DNA of 64,000 bases, taken from contig NZ_QJTC01000003.1 of the NCBI RefSeq assembly GCF_003217575.1, positions 1 to 64,000 of the forward strand, given 5' to 3'. The DNA comes from Xylophilus ampelinus (lineage in GTDB: Bacteria > Pseudomonadota > Gammaproteobacteria > Burkholderiales > Burkholderiaceae_C). Both the position numbers and the translations under genes were made by a program. Positions 39,903 to 50,134 of the stretch are shown piece by piece. Numbering within the stretch: position 1 is the stretch's first letter; every line of letters starts with the position of its first letter. A model generated the notes under the pieces. That model did no database searches. It was given only the letters and a program-made list of their open reading frames with translations, and was not told where the DNA came from.

Positions 39903-40283
39903 ATGCCTTTCTACGCCTACAAATGCGAGTCCTGCGGTTTCGCCAAGGATGTCCTGCAGAAGATGTCGGATGCTCCGCTCACGCTGTGCCCGTCTTGCGG
40001 TGCCGACGCGTTCCGCAAGCAGGTGACGGCCGCGGGCTTCCAGCTCAAGGGCTCCGGCTGGTACGTGACCGATTTCCGCAGCGGCAACGGCGGCGGCAAG
40101 GAAGCGGCGAAGGAGGGCGGCGGCAAGGAATCGGGCGATGCTTCCGCCGCGCCCGCCGCACCCGCCGCACCCGCCGCACCGGCGGCCAAGGCCGATGCTT
40201 CTTCGGCCGCCAGCCCGGCTCCCGCGCCGGCCCCCGCACCGAGCGGTGGCGGAAGCAGCAGCGGCGGCGGCAGTGGCGACTGA
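39903..40283 (+). CDS. FmdB family zinc-ribbon protein with a low-complexity tail
   Basis: A 126-residue protein. The N-terminal zinc ribbon has two CxxC pairs (YKCESCGFAK and TLCPSCGADA) and the family segment FQLKGSGWYVTDF. From about residue 62 it becomes a Gly/Lys then Ala-Pro tail ([20 protein letters not shown]) encoded by short tandem repeats. Its function is unknown in this class. The order FmdB-DUF502-AspRS is conserved in Burkholderiales, suggesting an operon. Confidence 0.88.
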   Translation: MPFYAYKCESCGFAKDVLQKMSDAPLTLCPSCGADAFRKQVTAAGFQLKGSGWYVTDFRSGNGGGKEAAKEGGGKESGDASAAPAAPAAPAAPAAKADASSAASPAPAPAPAPSGGGSSSGGGSGD

Positions 40284-40293
40284 GGGCAGGCCG

Positions 40294-40947
40294 GTGACGG
40301 CACTGCGCCGATGGCTCTTCGCCGGATTGCTGGTCATCGTTCCGCTGGCGATCACCGTCTGGGTGCTCGACTGGATCGTGGGCACGCTCGACCAGACACT
40401 GCTGATCCTGCCGGCCGCCTGGCACCCCGATCGGTTGCTGGGCATACACATTCCCGGCTTCGGCGTGGTGCTGACGCTGGTGATCCTGCTGGTGGTGGGG
40501 GCCGTCACCAGAAACTTCGTCGGCAAGAAGCTGGTGCAGTGGGGCGATGCGGTGCTGGTGCGGATCCCGGTGGTGCGCTCGATCTATTCCAGCGTCAAGC
40601 AGGTGTCGGACACGCTGTTCTCGGAAGGCGGCAACGCGTTCCGCACGGCGGTGCTGCTGCAGTGGCCGCGCGACGGCGTCTGGACGGTCGGCTTCGTCAC
40701 CGGGTCGCCCGGCGGCGACGTGGCCACCTACCTGCGCGAGGACTACCTGAGCGTCTACGTGCCGACCACACCCAACCCCACCGGCGGCTATTTCGTGATG
40801 CTGCGCCGCGCCGACTGCATCGAACTCGACATGAGCGTCGACGAGGCGCTCAAGTACATCGTCTCCATGGGCGTGGTCGTGCCCGTCGGACCATCGCAAC
40901 CCCAACAGGGCGCCCACGCGGCGCCCCCCAGCTTACGGAATCACTGA
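40294..40947 (+). CDS. DUF502 family membrane protein
   Basis: A 217-residue inner-membrane protein. Two hydrophobic segments near the N-terminus ([20 protein letters not shown] and [15 protein letters not shown]) are followed by the conserved [18 protein letters not shown] and a [20 protein letters not shown] soluble part. The start is a GTG at 40294, 10 nt after the fmdB-like stop. Role unknown. It ends 1 nt before the aspS start. Confidence 0.85.
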   Translation: MTALRRWLFAGLLVIVPLAITVWVLDWIVGTLDQTLLILPAAWHPDRLLGIHIPGFGVVLTLVILLVVGAVTRNFVGKKLVQWGDAVLVRIPVVRSIYSSVKQVSDTLFSEGGNAFRTAVLLQWPRDGVWTVGFVTGSPGGDVATYLREDYLSVYVPTTPNPTGGYFVMLRRADCIELDMSVDEALKYIVSMGVVVPVGPSQPQQGAHAAPPSLRNH

Positions 40948-40948
40948 C

Positions 40949-42787
<1,839 letters not shown>

Positions 42788-42875
42788 GGCCGGTCGTTCG
42801 CCCTCGAACGCCGAGGCGATCACGATGCTGCCGCGCTTCGCCGCAGCGTGAAACGCAGGCTCTTCTACCGACCCG

Positions 42876-44549
42876 TCAGCCGGCGTTGGCCAGTGCCTCG
42901 GCGGGCGGCGCCACCCGCAGGTTGAGTCCGCCGGGCTGGCGGTGCTTGTCCTGCGTGAGGGCCGCGCGGCGCGGCTGCGATCCGCAGGCGTCGCGCAGGC
43001 GGGCGATGCGCACGTGCAGGCCGGCCGCGCCCTCGATGCGGGCGCCGTGGCGGGTCAACATCTGCTGCGCGACGTCCACCAGCTTGGCGTTGAGGGTGGC
43101 CTCGCCGTCCGCCAGCAGGCCCAGCACCGCGCCGCCCGGGTCGCCCGCCAGGCTCAGGGCGACCGAGGTCTCGGCCATCTTGTTGATCCGCGCGTGGCTG
43201 GTCCGCAGCATCTCCACATGCGGTGCGTGCGCCACGCACGCCCTGGCCAGCAGCTCGCCCAGGCCGCGGGAGCTGGCGTAGCGCAGGCCCAGCGTCTGGA
43301 TCCAGGTCTCGCTGTCGCCCAATTCGATCGAGGTGGCCGCCAGCACCGACAGCAGCCCGCCGAGGTTGCAGGCCGCCTCGAAATCGAAGGAGGCGTCGAG
43401 GATCGTGCCGGCGAAGCTGCGCACCGAGGCCACCGCGGTCGCGAACTGCCGCAACTGGATCATGCGCAGCGTGGCGACCACGTCGGTGAAGCGCAGCAGC
43501 CGCGCATCCTCGGGTGCGCGCTCCAGCAGGCGCTGGAAATCGGCGGTGCAGCGGTCGAGCGTCTTGCGGTCGCCGTTCTGGAACGAGGCGAAGGCCAGCA
43601 GCACCAGCGACTGCGCGTCGAACATCTTCGAGTCGGCCCCCAGCATCGCGGCGCGCGCCAGGACGCGCGCGGCGGTGGCCCGGTCGCCCATGTAGTACGC
43701 CATCATCCCGTGCTTCTGCAGCCGCACCACCGAGCCCGGGGTGAGTTCGGCGGCCATGCGGTAGGTCTCGAGCGCCTCGTCGAACTTGCCCAGCTCGACC
43801 TGGGCGCTGCCCATCACGTCGTAGGCGTCGGCGAAGCCGCTGTCCTCGCCGACCAGCCGCTCCAGCGTGCTCATCGCCTTGGCGGTGTGGCCGGCCTCGA
43901 TGTGCACCCGCGCCACGCCCAGCTTGGCCCATGGCAGCGCCTTGGCGGCGATGACCGCCTCGCACAGGATGCGGGCTTCGTCGAGGCGGTTCAGGCGCAG
44001 CAGCAGCTCGGTGCCGATGCGTGCGGCGTACAGCCAGTAGGGCGCGCGCTTCTCGAAACGCTCCAGGCAGAGCTGGGCGGCCTCGTCGAAGCGCTGCGCC
44101 TCGATGGCCGAGAAGATCGACTTCAGGTGGGCCTTTCGCAGCCGCGCGATCTGCAGCCGGTCGAAGAGGGCCGAGGCGGTGAAGGGCTTGAGCAGGTAGC
44201 CGTCGAGCGCCGATTCTGCGGCCTCGGACACGATGGCGTACGAGGCCTCGCTGGTCACCATGAAGAACACGGTGGAGAAGGGCAGCAGCTGGGCGCGACG
44301 CAGGTCGTCGAGCAGGTCCTGGCCCGAATACGAGGCGTCGGCGAAATTCTGTTCGCAGAGCACGAAATCGAACTGCGCGTGTTCGAGCCGCGACCGGGCC
44401 TCCAGCACGCGGGTGCATTGCATCACCTTGCCCACGCCGTATTCGCGCAGCTGCGCCACCAGGATGCTGCGCGAGGTGGGATTGCCGTCGACGACCAGTG
44501 CCCGACATGTGGAAATCTTCTGCAGGACGGGAGCGGTCATCTGGGACAT
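42876..44549 (-). CDS. Pseudo-receiver protein with TPR repeats
   Basis: A 557-residue cytoplasmic protein. The N-terminal receiver-like domain (about 14-135) has glutamate E66 at the usual phospho-aspartate place (DFVLCEQNF), and the acidic pair is reduced to D21-G22. K121 (LLKPF) and T99 are kept. It may be a constitutive or phosphorylation-independent receiver. From about 140 onward there are helical TPR-like repeats (YWLYAARIGTELLLRLNRLD; AYDVMGSAQVELGKFDEALE). The C-terminal 150 residues are also helical. The gene is convergent with aspS and divergent from folE. The partner is unknown. Confidence 0.8.
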   Translation of the reverse strand: MSQMTAPVLQKISTCRALVVDGNPTSRSILVAQLREYGVGKVMQCTRVLEARSRLEHAQFDFVLCEQNFADASYSGQDLLDDLRRAQLLPFSTVFFMVTSEASYAIVSEAAESALDGYLLKPFTASALFDRLQIARLRKAHLKSIFSAIEAQRFDEAAQLCLERFEKRAPYWLYAARIGTELLLRLNRLDEARILCEAVIAAKALPWAKLGVARVHIEAGHTAKAMSTLERLVGEDSGFADAYDVMGSAQVELGKFDEALETYRMAAELTPGSVVRLQKHGMMAYYMGDRATAARVLARAAMLGADSKMFDAQSLVLLAFASFQNGDRKTLDRCTADFQRLLERAPEDARLLRFTDVVATLRMIQLRQFATAVASVRSFAGTILDASFDFEAACNLGGLLSVLAATSIELGDSETWIQTLGLRYASSRGLGELLARACVAHAPHVEMLRTSHARINKMAETSVALSLAGDPGGAVLGLLADGEATLNAKLVDVAQQMLTRHGARIEGAAGLHVRIARLRDACGSQPRRAALTQDKHRQPGGLNLRVAPPAEALANAG

Positions 44550-44640
44550 GCCTTGTGGTTGGGCGGCCTGGGAAGGAGGGCGATGTCGATGCCCGCGCGC
44601 AGTGTAGGCGGCATTCGGGCGTCGCTGCTACTATCTTCGG

Positions 44641-45381
44641 ATGTTGAAGAAAGCCGCTGAACCCATGGATCCCCTTGTTCCGCCGCCGCGCGATTCCGAC
44701 GAAGGCACGCCGGTGTCGGTCAAGATCCGCGAGCGGCTCGCCGTGGCCCGGCAGCGGTTCAACGCCAACGACAACATCGCCGCCTTCATCGAACCCGGCG
44801 AGCTGGAGAGGCTGCTCGACGAGGTCGAGGAGAAGATGCACGGCGTGCTCGACAGCATGGTGATCGACACCCAGACCGACCACAACACCCGCAACACCGC
44901 GCGGCGCATGGCCAAGATGTATCTCAACGAAGTGTTCCGCGGCCGCTATGTCGAGGCGCCGCCGATCACAGAGTTCCCCAATGCCGAGCGGCTCAACGAG
45001 CTGATGATCGTCGGCCCGATCACGGTGCGCAGCGCCTGCAGCCACCACTTTTGCCCGGTGATCGGCAAGATCTGGATCGGGGTGCTGCCCAACGAACACA
45101 CCAACGTCATCGGTCTGTCGAAGTACGCCCGGCTGGTGGACTGGGTGATGGGCCGGCCGCAGATTCAGGAAGAGGCGGTGGTGCAGCTGGCAGACCTGAT
45201 CATGGACAAGACACAACCCGACGGCCTGGCCATCGTGATGGAGGCCAGCCACTTCTGCATGTCCTGGCGCGGCGTCAAGGAGATGGACAGCAAGATGATC
45301 AATTCGGTCATGCGCGGCGCCCTCCTGAAGGACGCGACCCTGCGCCGCGAATTCCTCTCGCTCATTCCGCGGCAGAACTGA
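44641..45381 (+). CDS. folE: GTP cyclohydrolase I
   Basis: Converts GTP to 7,8-dihydroneopterin triphosphate for folate or pterin synthesis. The 246-residue protein is of the T-fold type. The zinc ligands are in VRSACSHHFCPVIGKIWIGV and HFCMSW. YARLVDWVMGRPQIQEE and QPDGLAIVMEA are conserved. The N-terminal about 30 residues are variable. The downstream BLUF gene starts 63 nt later in the same direction. Confidence 0.95.
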   Translation: MLKKAAEPMDPLVPPPRDSDEGTPVSVKIRERLAVARQRFNANDNIAAFIEPGELERLLDEVEEKMHGVLDSMVIDTQTDHNTRNTARRMAKMYLNEVFRGRYVEAPPITEFPNAERLNELMIVGPITVRSACSHHFCPVIGKIWIGVLPNEHTNVIGLSKYARLVDWVMGRPQIQEEAVVQLADLIMDKTQPDGLAIVMEASHFCMSWRGVKEMDSKMINSVMRGALLKDATLRREFLSLIPRQN

Positions 45382-45444
45382 CATGGCCGCCGTCCTTCGC
45401 CCGTACTGCTCGATGCCCGCCGCCGGCGGCAAGGAAGACCGACC

Positions 45445-45870
45445 ATGCTGGTACGCCTGATCTACGCCAGTCGCGCGGTCGACAACTCGCCCGCGGCGAT
45501 CGACGCGATACTCGCCAAGTCGCGCGAGCACAACCCGGTCTCGGGCATCACCGGCATCCTCTGCTACGGCCGCGGCATCTTCCTGCAGGCGATCGAGGGC
45601 GGCCGCGCCGCGGTCAGCGAGCTCTACGGCACCTTGCTGCGCGACCCGCGCCACGAAGACGTGCAGCTGCTGCTGTTCGAGGACATCGCCGAGCGCCGTT
45701 TCGGCGGATGGACGATGGGCCAGGTCAACCTGTCGCGGCTCAACGCTTCCCTCGTGCTGAAGTATTCCGAGCGGCCCGAGCTCGATCCTTACGCCGTGCC
45801 GGGTCGCGCCTCGCTCGCACTGCTCGAAGAATTGACGGTAACCGCGTCGATCGTCGGCCGCCACTGCTGA
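45445..45870 (+). CDS. Short BLUF-domain blue-light sensor
   Basis: A 141-residue flavin photoreceptor. The residues that define BLUF photochemistry are all present: Y7 (LIYASRA), N30 (REHNPVSGITG), Q48 (FLQAIEGG), and W89 with M91 (GGWTMG). FAD binding and blue-light response are therefore expected. No output domain is attached, so it must act on a partner protein. A BlrP1-like EAL protein is encoded about 1 kb away on the opposite strand and is a candidate. Confidence 0.9.
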   Translation: MLVRLIYASRAVDNSPAAIDAILAKSREHNPVSGITGILCYGRGIFLQAIEGGRAAVSELYGTLLRDPRHEDVQLLLFEDIAERRFGGWTMGQVNLSRLNASLVLKYSERPELDPYAVPGRASLALLEELTVTASIVGRHC

Positions 45871-45921
45871 TGCCGCCTCGGCCCGCGGCCGGCGTCGTCG
45901 CGCTCGGATGGGGCTGACCCG

Positions 45922-46821
45922 ATGCTCCCCGCACACCCGACACCGTCCGTTCCCGCCGCTCCGGCCCCCTGGCTCTTCGGCTGCGATTTCTCCAGCAGCC
46001 CCAGCCGCCGCAAGCCGATCGTGGTGGCGCTCGGCCGGCTGGCGGGGCCGCGGGTGCAGCTGCTGGAGCTGCGCCGCTTCGACACGCTGGTCGACTGGGC
46101 GGCCTGGCTGGCCACGCCGGGCGCTACCTGGGTCGGCGGGTTCGATCTGCCGTTCGGCCTGCCGCGCGAACTGGTCGAGACGCTCGGCTGGCCGACCGAA
46201 TGGGGCGCCTGCATCGACCACTACGCTGGTCTGACCCGCGACGAGATCCGCACCCGCTTCGCCGCCTTCTGCGATGCGCGGCCGGTGGGCGGCAAGTTCG
46301 CCCACCGCGCCACCGACGGGCCGGCCGTCTCCAGCCCGTCGATGAAATGGGTCAATCCGCCGGTCGCCTTCATGCTGCACGCCGGCGTGCCGCTGCTGCG
46401 CGCGGCCGGCGCCTGGCTGGCCGGTGTCGGCGCGGAGCCGGACGGCACCGAAAGCCGCGTCGCGCTGGAGGCCTACCCCGGCTTGCAGGCCCGCGAGGTG
46501 CTGGGCCGGCGCAGCTACAAAAGCGACGACCGCGTCAGGCAGACGTCCGACCGGCTGATCGCCCGCAAGGACCTGCTGGCGGCCCTGGAGCAGGGCCGCG
46601 CCCCCGGCGGGCCGCTGCGCATCGGTCTGCGCCTGAAGCTCAGCCCCCTGCAACACGACCTGCTGGTGGCCGACGCCAGCGGCGACGCGCTGGACGCGGT
46701 GCTCTGCCTGCTGCAGGCCGGCTGGGCGCTGCAGCAGCACCAGGCCGGCGCGCCGCGCTACGGGCTGCCGGGGGGCGTCGATCCGCTCGAAGGCTGGATC
46801 GTCACCGCCCGACAGATTTGA
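45922..46821 (+). CDS. DUF429 family protein (predicted RNase H-like fold)
   Basis: A 299-residue protein. The N-terminal FGCDFSSSPSRRKPIVVALG contains a conserved aspartate, and GGFDLPFGLPREL and ALEAYPGLQAREVLG are family segments. DUF429 proteins are predicted nucleases with an RNase H-like fold; activity here is not proven. It starts 51 nt behind the BLUF gene in the same direction. A family A repeat lies behind its stop. Confidence 0.82.
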   Translation: MLPAHPTPSVPAAPAPWLFGCDFSSSPSRRKPIVVALGRLAGPRVQLLELRRFDTLVDWAAWLATPGATWVGGFDLPFGLPRELVETLGWPTEWGACIDHYAGLTRDEIRTRFAAFCDARPVGGKFAHRATDGPAVSSPSMKWVNPPVAFMLHAGVPLLRAAGAWLAGVGAEPDGTESRVALEAYPGLQAREVLGRRSYKSDDRVRQTSDRLIARKDLLAALEQGRAPGGPLRIGLRLKLSPLQHDLLVADASGDALDAVLCLLQAGWALQQHQAGAPRYGLPGGVDPLEGWIVTARQI

Positions 46822-46829
46822 AGAAAAAG

Positions 46830-46882
46830 TAGCTGTAGCCGGCGAACGGCAACGATCTCTAGCTATCGAATTGATAGCATCA
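46830..46882 (-). repeat. Dispersed two-hairpin repeat, family A (copy 6)
   Basis: On the minus strand it starts with the EAL gene stop (TGATGCTATCAATTCGATAG) and continues ctagagatcgttgccgttcg, ccggctacagc. It separates the convergent DUF429 and EAL genes, and the stop codon of the EAL gene lies in the repeat head. Confidence 0.7.
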
Positions 46883-47668
46883 AGCTTTGCCGAGAGCGCC
46901 GGACCAGTCCACCGGCGGCAGCGCGGCCAGCGCGGGCCGGGCGAACACGTAGCCCTGGAACAGCGTCACGCCCATGTCGCGTAGCACCTTCACCTCGTCC
47001 GGTTGCTCCACCCCCTCGGCGATCACCCGGCTGCCAAGGCCGTGGCAGATGGCCAGCAGGCCCTGGGCGATGGTGCGGCGCCGGGCGTCCAGGTGGATGT
47101 TGCGCAGCAGGTGCATGTCGATCTTGATGACGTCGGGCGCGAAATCGACCAGCAGGCCGAAGTTGGAGAACCCGGCGCCGAAGTCGTCGATCGCGGTGAT
47201 GAAGCCGCGCTTGCGGTACTCGCTGAAGATCGAAACCAGATGCGGCACGTCGCTCGTCCGCTCGTCCTCGGTCAGCTCGAACATGATCCGCTCCAGCGGA
47301 AAGCGGCATTTCTCGGCGGTGGCCAGCGTCAGGCGGATGCAGGCTTCGGCCCGGTAGACCGCATTGGGCAGGAAGTTGATACTCAGCATCGACTGCAGGC
47401 CGAGCGTGCTGGCCAGCTCGATCGCCCTGACCCGGCAGGCCTGGTCGAAGGCGTACCGGTTGCGCGGCCCTACCTGCGACAGGATGCTGCTCGCGTCCTC
47501 GCCCTGCAGGCCGCGCACCAACGCCTCGTAGCCGAAGACGGTGCGCTGCGCCACGTCGACTATCGGCTGGAACGCCATCGTGAAGTCGAATCCCGGATGA
47601 CTCTCGCCGCTGCGGCAACCTTCGCATCCAGGGGCGACAGCGGGTGGCACAGGGCTGGAAGACGTCAT
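46880..47668 (-). CDS. Stand-alone EAL phosphodiesterase (BlrP1/YcgF-type)
   Basis: A 262-residue EAL protein predicted to hydrolyse c-di-GMP. All metal and catalytic residues are present: E48 (GYEALVRG), N98 (SINFLPNA), E131 (FELTED), D161-D162 (AIDDFGAG), K182 and D184 (IKIDMH), E218 (AEGVE). The subfamily features (GEDASSILSQV, RYAFDQACRVRAIELA) resemble EAL domains fused to BLUF in Klebsiella BlrP1. The N-terminus has a CEGC pair (C15, C18). ATG at 47668 is chosen; an upstream ATG at 47746 is also in frame. Confidence 0.87.
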   Translation of the reverse strand: MTSSSPVPPAVAPGCEGCRSGESHPGFDFTMAFQPIVDVAQRTVFGYEALVRGLQGEDASSILSQVGPRNRYAFDQACRVRAIELASTLGLQSMLSINFLPNAVYRAEACIRLTLATAEKCRFPLERIMFELTEDERTSDVPHLVSIFSEYRKRGFITAIDDFGAGFSNFGLLVDFAPDVIKIDMHLLRNIHLDARRRTIAQGLLAICHGLGSRVIAEGVEQPDEVKVLRDMGVTLFQGYVFARPALAALPPVDWSGALGKA

Positions 47669-47807
47669 GGCAGAGGTCCAATGGTGTTTCAAAACCGCGG
47701 GCAGGGGACGCAATGTCTGCAATGTGTCGGCAGGCGCCGGCAGCACGTGATCGGCAGCGGAAGGCCGCAGGGCGCTAGCATGCTCTCTCCAGCCGCTTTA
47801 TATCTTG

Positions 47808-48056
47808 ATGCTCATGTCCGTGCTACCGGCCGCCTTCGCCCTCCCGGTCCGGGGGTCATACCGGGCCGCGGGACTGCTGGCCCTGGCGTGCGCCACGGCC
47901 GCGGTCGGCGCGCCGGCGCCCTGGTACCAGTGGCGCAGCCTGCAGAACGGCACTCGGGTCTGCGCGCAGACCTCGCCCGGCAGCGGCTGGACGCGGGTCG
48001 GCGGGCCGTTCCGCGATGTGAACTGCAGCCTGCCGCTGCGGGTGATCGGGCTGTGA
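47808..48056 (+). CDS. Small exported hypothetical protein
   Basis: An 82-residue protein with a signal-like start (AAGLLALACATAAVGA) and a short mature domain (PAPWYQWRSLQNGTRVCAQT, two Cys: RVCAQ and VNCSLPLRV). Its function is unknown. The start is uncertain: ATGs at 47808 and 47814 and a TTG at 47805. It is divergent from the EAL gene. Confidence 0.5.
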   Translation: MLMSVLPAAFALPVRGSYRAAGLLALACATAAVGAPAPWYQWRSLQNGTRVCAQTSPGSGWTRVGGPFRDVNCSLPLRVIGL

Positions 48057-48164
48057 GCTACGCCGGGCGCGCGGGCCGGCCGCCGCTGTCGTGCAGGGCA
48101 TAGACTGCGGGCCGGCGCTGGAGGCAGGCGCCCGACACACTCGACCCCAGACGGAGATCAACGC

Positions 48165-49385
48165 ATGGACCTCGTGCAGCGCGTGCAGGACATCCTGCTC
48201 AAGCCTCAGCAGACCTGGCCGGTCATCGACGCCGAGCCGGCCACGCCCCGCGGCCTCTACACCCGGTACCTGATGCTGCTCGCGCTGGTGCCGGCGGTGG
48301 CGCGTTTCATCGGCACCTCGCTGGTCGGCTTCGAGATGGTGGGCGTGTCGGTGCGGGTGCCGCTGCTGGCCGGCATCGTCGGGATGGTCGTCGGCTACCT
48401 GCGGACGCTGGCGACCGTGTTCTTGGTGGCGCTGGTGGTCGATGCGCTGGCGCCCGGCTTCGGCGGCAACAGGAGCCGGATCGGCGCGCTCAAGCTGGTG
48501 GTCTACGCCAGCACGGCGGCGCTGCTGGGCGGCATCTTCAGCCTGTTGCCGGCGCTGTCGGTGCTGGGCATCGTGGCGGCGCTCTACACGATCTACCTGC
48601 TCTACACCGGCCTGCCGGTGATGATGAAGTGCCCGCCCGAGAAGGCCGGCGGCTACACCGCGGTGGTCGCGATCTGCAGCATCGTGGCCGCGGTGCTCGT
48701 CTCGTGGATCGCCGGCCTGGCGATGCCCGCCGGGCTGGTGGCCGCGGGCGCGACCGGCCAGCGGGTCATGCTGCGCGGCATGGAGGGCGCGGTCATGATC
48801 GACACGGCCAGGATGGAAGAAGCCGCCCGCCGCATGGAAGAGGCCGGCAAGAGAATGGAGGCCGCGCAGGCATCGGGCGACAGCGCCGCGGCCGGCAGGG
48901 CCGCCGGCGAGATGATGGGCGCGCTGGCCGGTGGCACCGGCCCGGTGATCCCGGCCGACCAGTTGCGTGCCGTGCTGCCCGAGACCGCCGACGGTCTGCC
49001 GCGCGAATCGATCGAGGCGCAGAGCGCCGCCGCGATGGGCCTGGGCGGCAGCACCGCCCGCGCGGTCTACCGTAAGGACGACCGCAACGTCGAACTCTCG
49101 ATCACCGATGCCGGCGCCGCCGCCGTCATCGGCATGGCGTGGTCGCGGATGACGCTCGACCGCGAGACGGCCGACAGCGTCGAGAAGGTCTACCGCGACG
49201 GCAAGCGCACCGTTCGGGAGGACTACCGCAAGGACAAGTCCCACGGCGAGTACACGGTGATGCTCGAGAACGGCATCGTCGTGCAGGGCGCGGCCGACAA
49301 CGTCGAGATCGACGACCTGCGCAAGGCGGTCAAGGCGATCGACATGGGCCGCCTGGAGTCGATGCAGCGCCCGCCCAAGTCCTGA
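48165..49385 (+). CDS. Yip1-family membrane protein
   Basis: A 406-residue protein. Residues 1-about 210 form the Yip1 region with about five membrane helices (VQRVQDILLKPQQTWPVIDA start; LMLLALVPAVARFIGTSLVG; LYTIYLLYTGLPVMMKCPPE). The remaining half is soluble and helical (MEEAARRMEEAGKRMEAAQA is an amphipathic coiled segment). Role unknown in bacteria. It is followed after 23 nt by a histidine phosphatase gene. Confidence 0.8.
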   Translation: MDLVQRVQDILLKPQQTWPVIDAEPATPRGLYTRYLMLLALVPAVARFIGTSLVGFEMVGVSVRVPLLAGIVGMVVGYLRTLATVFLVALVVDALAPGFGGNRSRIGALKLVVYASTAALLGGIFSLLPALSVLGIVAALYTIYLLYTGLPVMMKCPPEKAGGYTAVVAICSIVAAVLVSWIAGLAMPAGLVAAGATGQRVMLRGMEGAVMIDTARMEEAARRMEEAGKRMEAAQASGDSAAAGRAAGEMMGALAGGTGPVIPADQLRAVLPETADGLPRESIEAQSAAAMGLGGSTARAVYRKDDRNVELSITDAGAAAVIGMAWSRMTLDRETADSVEKVYRDGKRTVREDYRKDKSHGEYTVMLENGIVVQGAADNVEIDDLRKAVKAIDMGRLESMQRPPKS

Positions 49386-49408
49386 CAGGTCCCGGATACG
49401 CCGACACC

Positions 49409-50134
49409 TTGCCCACCGACCTGATCCTGATCCGCCACGGCGAGACCGACTGGAACCGCGCGATGCGGTTCCAGGGCCATTCCGACGTGCCGCTGAACGC
49501 CGTCGGCCTGGCCCAGGCCGAGCGCCTGGCCGACCGGCTGGCGCACGAGGCGATCGACCATGCGGTGGCGAGCGACCTGCTGCGCACCCGCCAGACCGCG
49601 GCGCCCGCGGTGGCGCGGCTCGGCCTGTCGTTGCAAACCGATGCCGGCCTGCGCGAGCAGTTCTTCGGCGAGGCCGAAGGCCTGACCGCCGCCGAGCTGC
49701 GCGAGACGATGCCCGCCTCGTGGCTGCGCTGGCTGGATTTCCAGGCCGACCGCAGCCTGCCGGGCGGCGAGAGTACGCGCCAGTTCCACGCCCGCAGCAT
49801 CGCCGCGCTGCGCGGCGTGGCGGCGGCGCATGTCGGCAAGACCGTGTTGGTAGTGAGCCACGGCGGCGTGCTCGACATGGTGTTTCGCACCGCGCAGGCA
49901 CTGAGCCTGGACGGCCCGCGGATGGCCGAGATTCCGAACGCCGGCTTCAACCGGGTGCGCGTCGACGAACGTGGCGCGATCGAGATCCAGGCCTGGGCCG
50001 AGGTCGGCCACCTGGAAGGCCTGCCGGCACAGCCTGTCTACGAGCAGACGCGGTTGGCCCGCGAGCGCGAGGCCGCCGCGGCCGCGGCCGCCCGCGCCGA
50101 CAGTCTGTCGGCCGGCAATCCCAGCGCCGAATAG
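49409..50134 (+). CDS. Histidine phosphatase family protein (phosphoglycerate mutase-like)
   Basis: A 241-residue enzyme of the RHG superfamily. LIRHGETDWN carries the phospho-accepting His; SDLLRTRQTA and FGEAEGLTAAEL are conserved, and VVSHGGVLDMV holds the second His. It could be a phosphatase or cofactor-dependent mutase. The start is a TTG at 49409; no better start is seen in the 23-nt gap. The Ala-rich 3' end overlaps the convergent TPR gene by 97 nt, which is unusual. Confidence 0.85.
   Translation: MPTDLILIRHGETDWNRAMRFQGHSDVPLNAVGLAQAERLADRLAHEAIDHAVASDLLRTRQTAAPAVARLGLSLQTDAGLREQFFGEAEGLTAAELRETMPASWLRWLDFQADRSLPGGESTRQFHARSIAALRGVAAAHVGKTVLVVSHGGVLDMVFRTAQALSLDGPRMAEIPNAGFNRVRVDERGAIEIQAWAEVGHLEGLPAQPVYEQTRLAREREAAAAAAARADSLSAGNPSAE

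Noticed and set aside
42865-46740. 1291-codon minus-strand frame across folE and the BLUF gene
   Set aside because: It crosses several genes of known family on the other strand and shows no conserved motif.
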